Notes under the pieces: model-generated | Told to the model about the DNA's origin: nothing | Database searches by the model: none | The model's input: only the letters and a program-made list of their open reading frames with translations | DNA from: an uncultured Actinomycetes bacterium | Lineage (GTDB): Bacteria > Actinomycetota > Actinomycetes > Nanopelagicales > Nanopelagicaceae | DNA length: 7,730 bases | Assembly: GCA_903897475.1 (NCBI GenBank) | Contig: CAIUBS010000131.1 | Coordinates: 1-7,730, forward strand | Direction: 5' to 3' | Part shown: positions 5,367 to 7,730 of the stretch, piece by piece | How the letters are laid out: each line of letters opens with the position of its first letter | Numbering within the stretch: position 1 is the stretch's first letter | Program-made: the position numbers and the translations under genes

Positions 5367-6599
5367 ATGGCAGACTGTCCCCCCATGGGCGCATCAGAGA
5401 AATCCAGAGTTTCAAAGCGAATTGCTGCGATTGCAGAATCAGCAACATTGGCTGTCGATAGCAAAGCTAAAGCATTAAAGGCTGCTGGAAAACCAGTAAT
5501 TGGTTTTGGTGCTGGTGAACCAGATTTTCCAACACCAGATTACATTGTTAATGCTGCGATCGAAGCTGCCAAAATTCCAGCTAACCATCGGTATACACCA
5601 ACTCCAGGATTACCAGAATTAAGAGAAGCAATTGTTAAGAAAACAAAACGTGACTCTGATTATGAAATTACGGTTGACCAAGTATTAGTAACAAATGGTG
5701 GCAAGCAATCTGTTTATCAATCTTTTGCGTCAATTTTAGATCCAGGTGATGAAGTAATTCTGCCATCCCCGTTTTGGACTACATACCCTGAGTGTATTAA
5801 ATTAGCTGGAGGTGTTTCAGTTGAAGTATTTGCTGATGAGTCACAAAACTATCTAGTTTCTGTTGAGCAATTAGAAAAAGCCTTAACGCCAAAAACTAAA
5901 GTCTTACTTTTCTGTTCACCATCTAATCCAACTGGATCAGTTTATTCTCCCGAAAAAGTCAAAGAGATAGGCCAATGGGCACTAAAAAATAATCTTTGGG
6001 TGGTAACTGATGAGATTTATGAACATTTACTTTATGACGGTGCCAAGGCGCCAAGTATTTGTGTTGCAGTACCAGAGCTTGCAGATCGAACGATCATCAT
6101 AAATGGTGTTGCAAAAACTTATGCAATGACTGGCTGGCGAGTAGGTTGGATGATTGGTCCAAAGGATGTAATTAAAGCAGCAACCAATTTACAATCACAC
6201 CTATCCTCAAATGTTTCAAATGTTTCACAGCGTGCAGCAATTGCAGCTTTAAATGGTGATTTGTCTGCGGTACATAAAATGGGAGAAGCCTTTGATAGAA
6301 GGCGTAAATTAATTGTGAAATTACTAAATGAAATTCCTGGCATTACCTGCCCAACTCCAACTGGAGCTTTTTATGTTTATCCATCAGTTAAAGCAGTTCT
6401 CGGTAAGGAGATTAGAGGTAAAAGACCTAAGACCTCAGCTGAGTTAGCAACTTTGATTTTAGAAGAGGCTGAAGTCGCAGCAGTACCGGGAGAGGCATTT
6501 GGTCCATCTGGGTATTTGCGCTTTTCATATGCATTAGGCGATGAAGATATTATTGAAGGAATTGCAAGGGTTAAAAAATTGCTAAGTGAAGCAATTTAA
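5367..6599 (+). CDS. aspC: Pyridoxal-phosphate aspartate/aromatic aminotransferase, class I
   Basis: Cytoplasmic PLP enzyme exchanging amino groups between aspartate (or related amino acids) and 2-oxoglutarate. Substrate preference cannot be settled from sequence. The 410 residues (404 from the second ATG) match subgroup Ib aspartate aminotransferases. Residues 14-62 read closely like actinobacterial AspC (SKRIAAIAESATLAVDSKAK; GFGAGEPDFPTPDYI). PLP-site residues are visible: W137 in SPFWTTYPE, N187 in SPSNPTGSVY, D215 and Y218 in TDEIYEHLLYDG, the Schiff-base lysine K250 in NGVAKTYAMTGWRVGW, and the carboxylate-binding R385 in GYLRFSYALG. ATG 5367 has only a weak AGGCG upstream, while ATG 5385 has none, so the start is uncertain and homology begins near residue 14. 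It is divergent from tRNA-Trp and convergent with murB. Confidence 0.95.
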   Translation: MADCPPMGASEKSRVSKRIAAIAESATLAVDSKAKALKAAGKPVIGFGAGEPDFPTPDYIVNAAIEAAKIPANHRYTPTPGLPELREAIVKKTKRDSDYEITVDQVLVTNGGKQSVYQSFASILDPGDEVILPSPFWTTYPECIKLAGGVSVEVFADESQNYLVSVEQLEKALTPKTKVLLFCSPSNPTGSVYSPEKVKEIGQWALKNNLWVVTDEIYEHLLYDGAKAPSICVAVPELADRTIIINGVAKTYAMTGWRVGWMIGPKDVIKAATNLQSHLSSNVSNVSQRAAIAALNGDLSAVHKMGEAFDRRRKLIVKLLNEIPGITCPTPTGAFYVYPSVKAVLGKEIRGKRPKTSAELATLILEEAEVAAVPGEAFGPSGYLRFSYALGDEDIIEGIARVKKLLSEAI

Positions 6600-7618
6600 T
6601 CTAGATCTAAACCAACTAATTGCACCTCTGCTTGCAATTTAATACCAAATTTTTCAAAAACTTTTTTTCTAGCTTTCTTTGCAAGTTCTACTAGATCTTC
6701 AGCTGTAGCATCTCCTGAATTTGTTAGTGCTAAAACATGTTTACTTGAGATCTGCGCACCAGCTAATTTTTCACCTTTAGAAATACCTGCGTGTTCCATT
6801 AGCCAAGCAGCAGAAGTTTTCACTTTGCCATCAGGTTGTGGCCAGCGTGGAGCATCCGATGGAAGAGAGTCTGCAATTTCTTTACTTAGTATGGGATTAA
6901 CAAAAAAAGATCCTGCAGAGTTTGCTTCATTTGCCGCATCTATCAACATTCCTTTACTTGCGCGTAGCTCTAGGACAGCTTTTCTTACTTCAGATACCTT
7001 GACTCGATCTCCAATATTTACAGATAAGTGCTTTGCCAACTCAGAGTATGCAATTGGTAATGATTCTTCACCTTTTCTAAGTTGAAAAGTTACATTTAAA
7101 ATTACAAATCTTCCAGGTTGTTCTTTGAAAATTGAGTGGCGATAAGAAAATTTACACTCTGAATTAGAGAAAGTAACGATTTCACCTTTTTGTCTATCAT
7201 ATGTTTTAACTCGAGCAATCGTTTCACTAACTTCATGGCCATAGGCTCCGATATTTTGAATGGGCGCACCACCGACTGTGCCGGGTATACCGCTCAATGA
7301 TTCTAAATCGGCAAAACCCTTATCTATCGTTAGGCAAACAAATTTATCCCAATCTTCACCAGCTGCTACCTCAATCATTCCACCACTACAGGCGTCATAA
7401 TCTAATGCGCTACCTTTACTTTCAACTCTAATCACAGTTCCTGCAAAGCCAGCATCGCTAATTAATAAATTCGATCCGCCACCTAAAATTAATACTTGTT
7501 CTTTGTTTTTATCCGCAACCTTAACAAATTCAATTAATTCAGCCTCCGAATGAGCATGAACGATTTTGCGGGCAGGGCCGCCAACGCGCAATGTTGTGAA
7601 GTTAGATAGCGGTTCCAT
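6596..7618 (-). CDS. murB: UDP-N-acetylenolpyruvoylglucosamine reductase MurB
   Basis: FAD enzyme making UDP-N-acetylmuramic acid with NADPH, the second committed step of peptidoglycan precursor synthesis in the cytoplasm. The 340 residues match type I (E. coli-like) MurB. The FAD domain starts at TTLRVGGPA (8-16), followed by LILGGGSNLLISD (43-55) and SLSGIPGTVGGAPIQNIGAYG (108-127). The substrate domain contains FSYRHS (157-162; usually YRDS), RASKGM (219-224) and SAGSFFVNP, with the proton-donor serine at S237. The catalytic glutamate is E331 in LQAEVQLVG. The Y159-R160 pair is retained. An in-frame TAA lies two codons before the ATG, so the start is fixed; the ribosome-binding site is a modest AGGTAGG. 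Its stop overlaps the aspC stop, with no terminator between. Confidence 0.97.
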   Translation of the reverse strand: MEPLSNFTTLRVGGPARKIVHAHSEAELIEFVKVADKNKEQVLILGGGSNLLISDAGFAGTVIRVESKGSALDYDACSGGMIEVAAGEDWDKFVCLTIDKGFADLESLSGIPGTVGGAPIQNIGAYGHEVSETIARVKTYDRQKGEIVTFSNSECKFSYRHSIFKEQPGRFVILNVTFQLRKGEESLPIAYSELAKHLSVNIGDRVKVSEVRKAVLELRASKGMLIDAANEANSAGSFFVNPILSKEIADSLPSDAPRWPQPDGKVKTSAAWLMEHAGISKGEKLAGAQISSKHVLALTNSGDATAEDLVELAKKARKKVFEKFGIKLQAEVQLVGLDLD

Positions 7619-7627
7619 AAGTTAAGC

Positions 7628-7729
7628 CTACCTACGAGGTGAGAGGATTTCGTTTTTTCCTCTAAATCTCTCTAAAATCCTTTGATAGTTCTTTTTAGAA
7701 TTCTTTTCTCGATAATCAGAATTAGTGTC
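7628..7729 (-). CDS. Unrecognised 3' end of a gene upstream of murB (partial)
   Basis: The minus strand has one open frame entering from the right edge: 33 codons and a TAG, ending 9 bases before the murB ATG. The peptide is hydrophilic and strongly basic (SDYREKNSKKNYQRILERFR, ending SPRR). I do not recognise a family. The other two minus frames are closed by stops. The close spacing, with murB's AGGTAGG overlapping the stop codon, fits an operon. A chance open stretch of this length is also possible, and the region could instead be a murB leader. Confidence 0.4.
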   Translation of the reverse strand, partial: DTNSDYREKNSKKNYQRILERFRGKNEILSPRR

Positions 7730-7730
7730 G

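Noticed and set aside
5161..5448. Minus-strand open frame across tRNA-Trp and the aspC start
   Set aside because: It overlaps the complete tRNA and the aspC N-terminus, and its peptide has no family resemblance.
1..7730. A novel defence, mobile or biosynthetic system
   Set aside because: Every substantial open frame is a core gene in conserved order. There are no transposase, integrase, repeat-array or toxin-antitoxin signatures.

Overview
This window is a core housekeeping locus of an actinobacterium with AT-leaning codon use. The actinobacterial assignment rests on three things. The RpoB rifampicin region and its flanks read almost as in Mycobacterium and Streptomyces. NusG has the long acidic N-terminal extension and the C-terminal KOW sequence typical of the phylum. 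The order tRNA-Trp - secE - nusG - rplK - rplA - rplJ - rplL - rpoB is preserved. Codons ending in A or T and AT-rich spacers argue against a high-GC soil actinomycete. A streamlined freshwater group such as Nanopelagicales (acI) is my best guess, by inference only.

Layout: bases 1-5247 are all read on the minus strand. In transcription order they are tRNA-Trp (5174-5247), secE, nusG, rplK, rplA, rplJ, rplL and the first 491 codons of rpoB, which runs off the left edge. These genes supply a translocase subunit, a transcription elongation factor, the L11/L1/L10/L12 stalk proteins and the RNA polymerase beta subunit. From 5367 to 6599 a class I aminotransferase (aspC-like) runs on the plus strand, divergent from tRNA-Trp. 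It meets murB (minus strand, 7618-6596) tail to tail, sharing a TTAA in which the two stop codons overlap. At the right edge 33 codons and a stop of an unrecognised minus-strand frame end 9 bases before murB.

The most informative non-coding content lies in the spacers of the ribosomal-protein run. Between rplK and rplA is a two-stem structure whose conserved bases match the L1-binding helix of 23S rRNA, a likely autoregulatory L1 site. The 214-base rplA-rplJ spacer holds a post-rplA GC-rich hairpin, two overlapping mutually exclusive inverted repeats, and an L10-leader-like terminator hairpin with a T tract and a possible antiterminator. Strong hairpins also separate rplJ from rplL and rplL from rpoB, at points where relative dosage of stalk proteins and polymerase is commonly set.

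I see no mobile element, CRISPR array, phage gene or novel multi-gene system. Possible novelty is confined to RNA regulation in the spacers and small protein features, such as the long Ala/Glu tail on L10.
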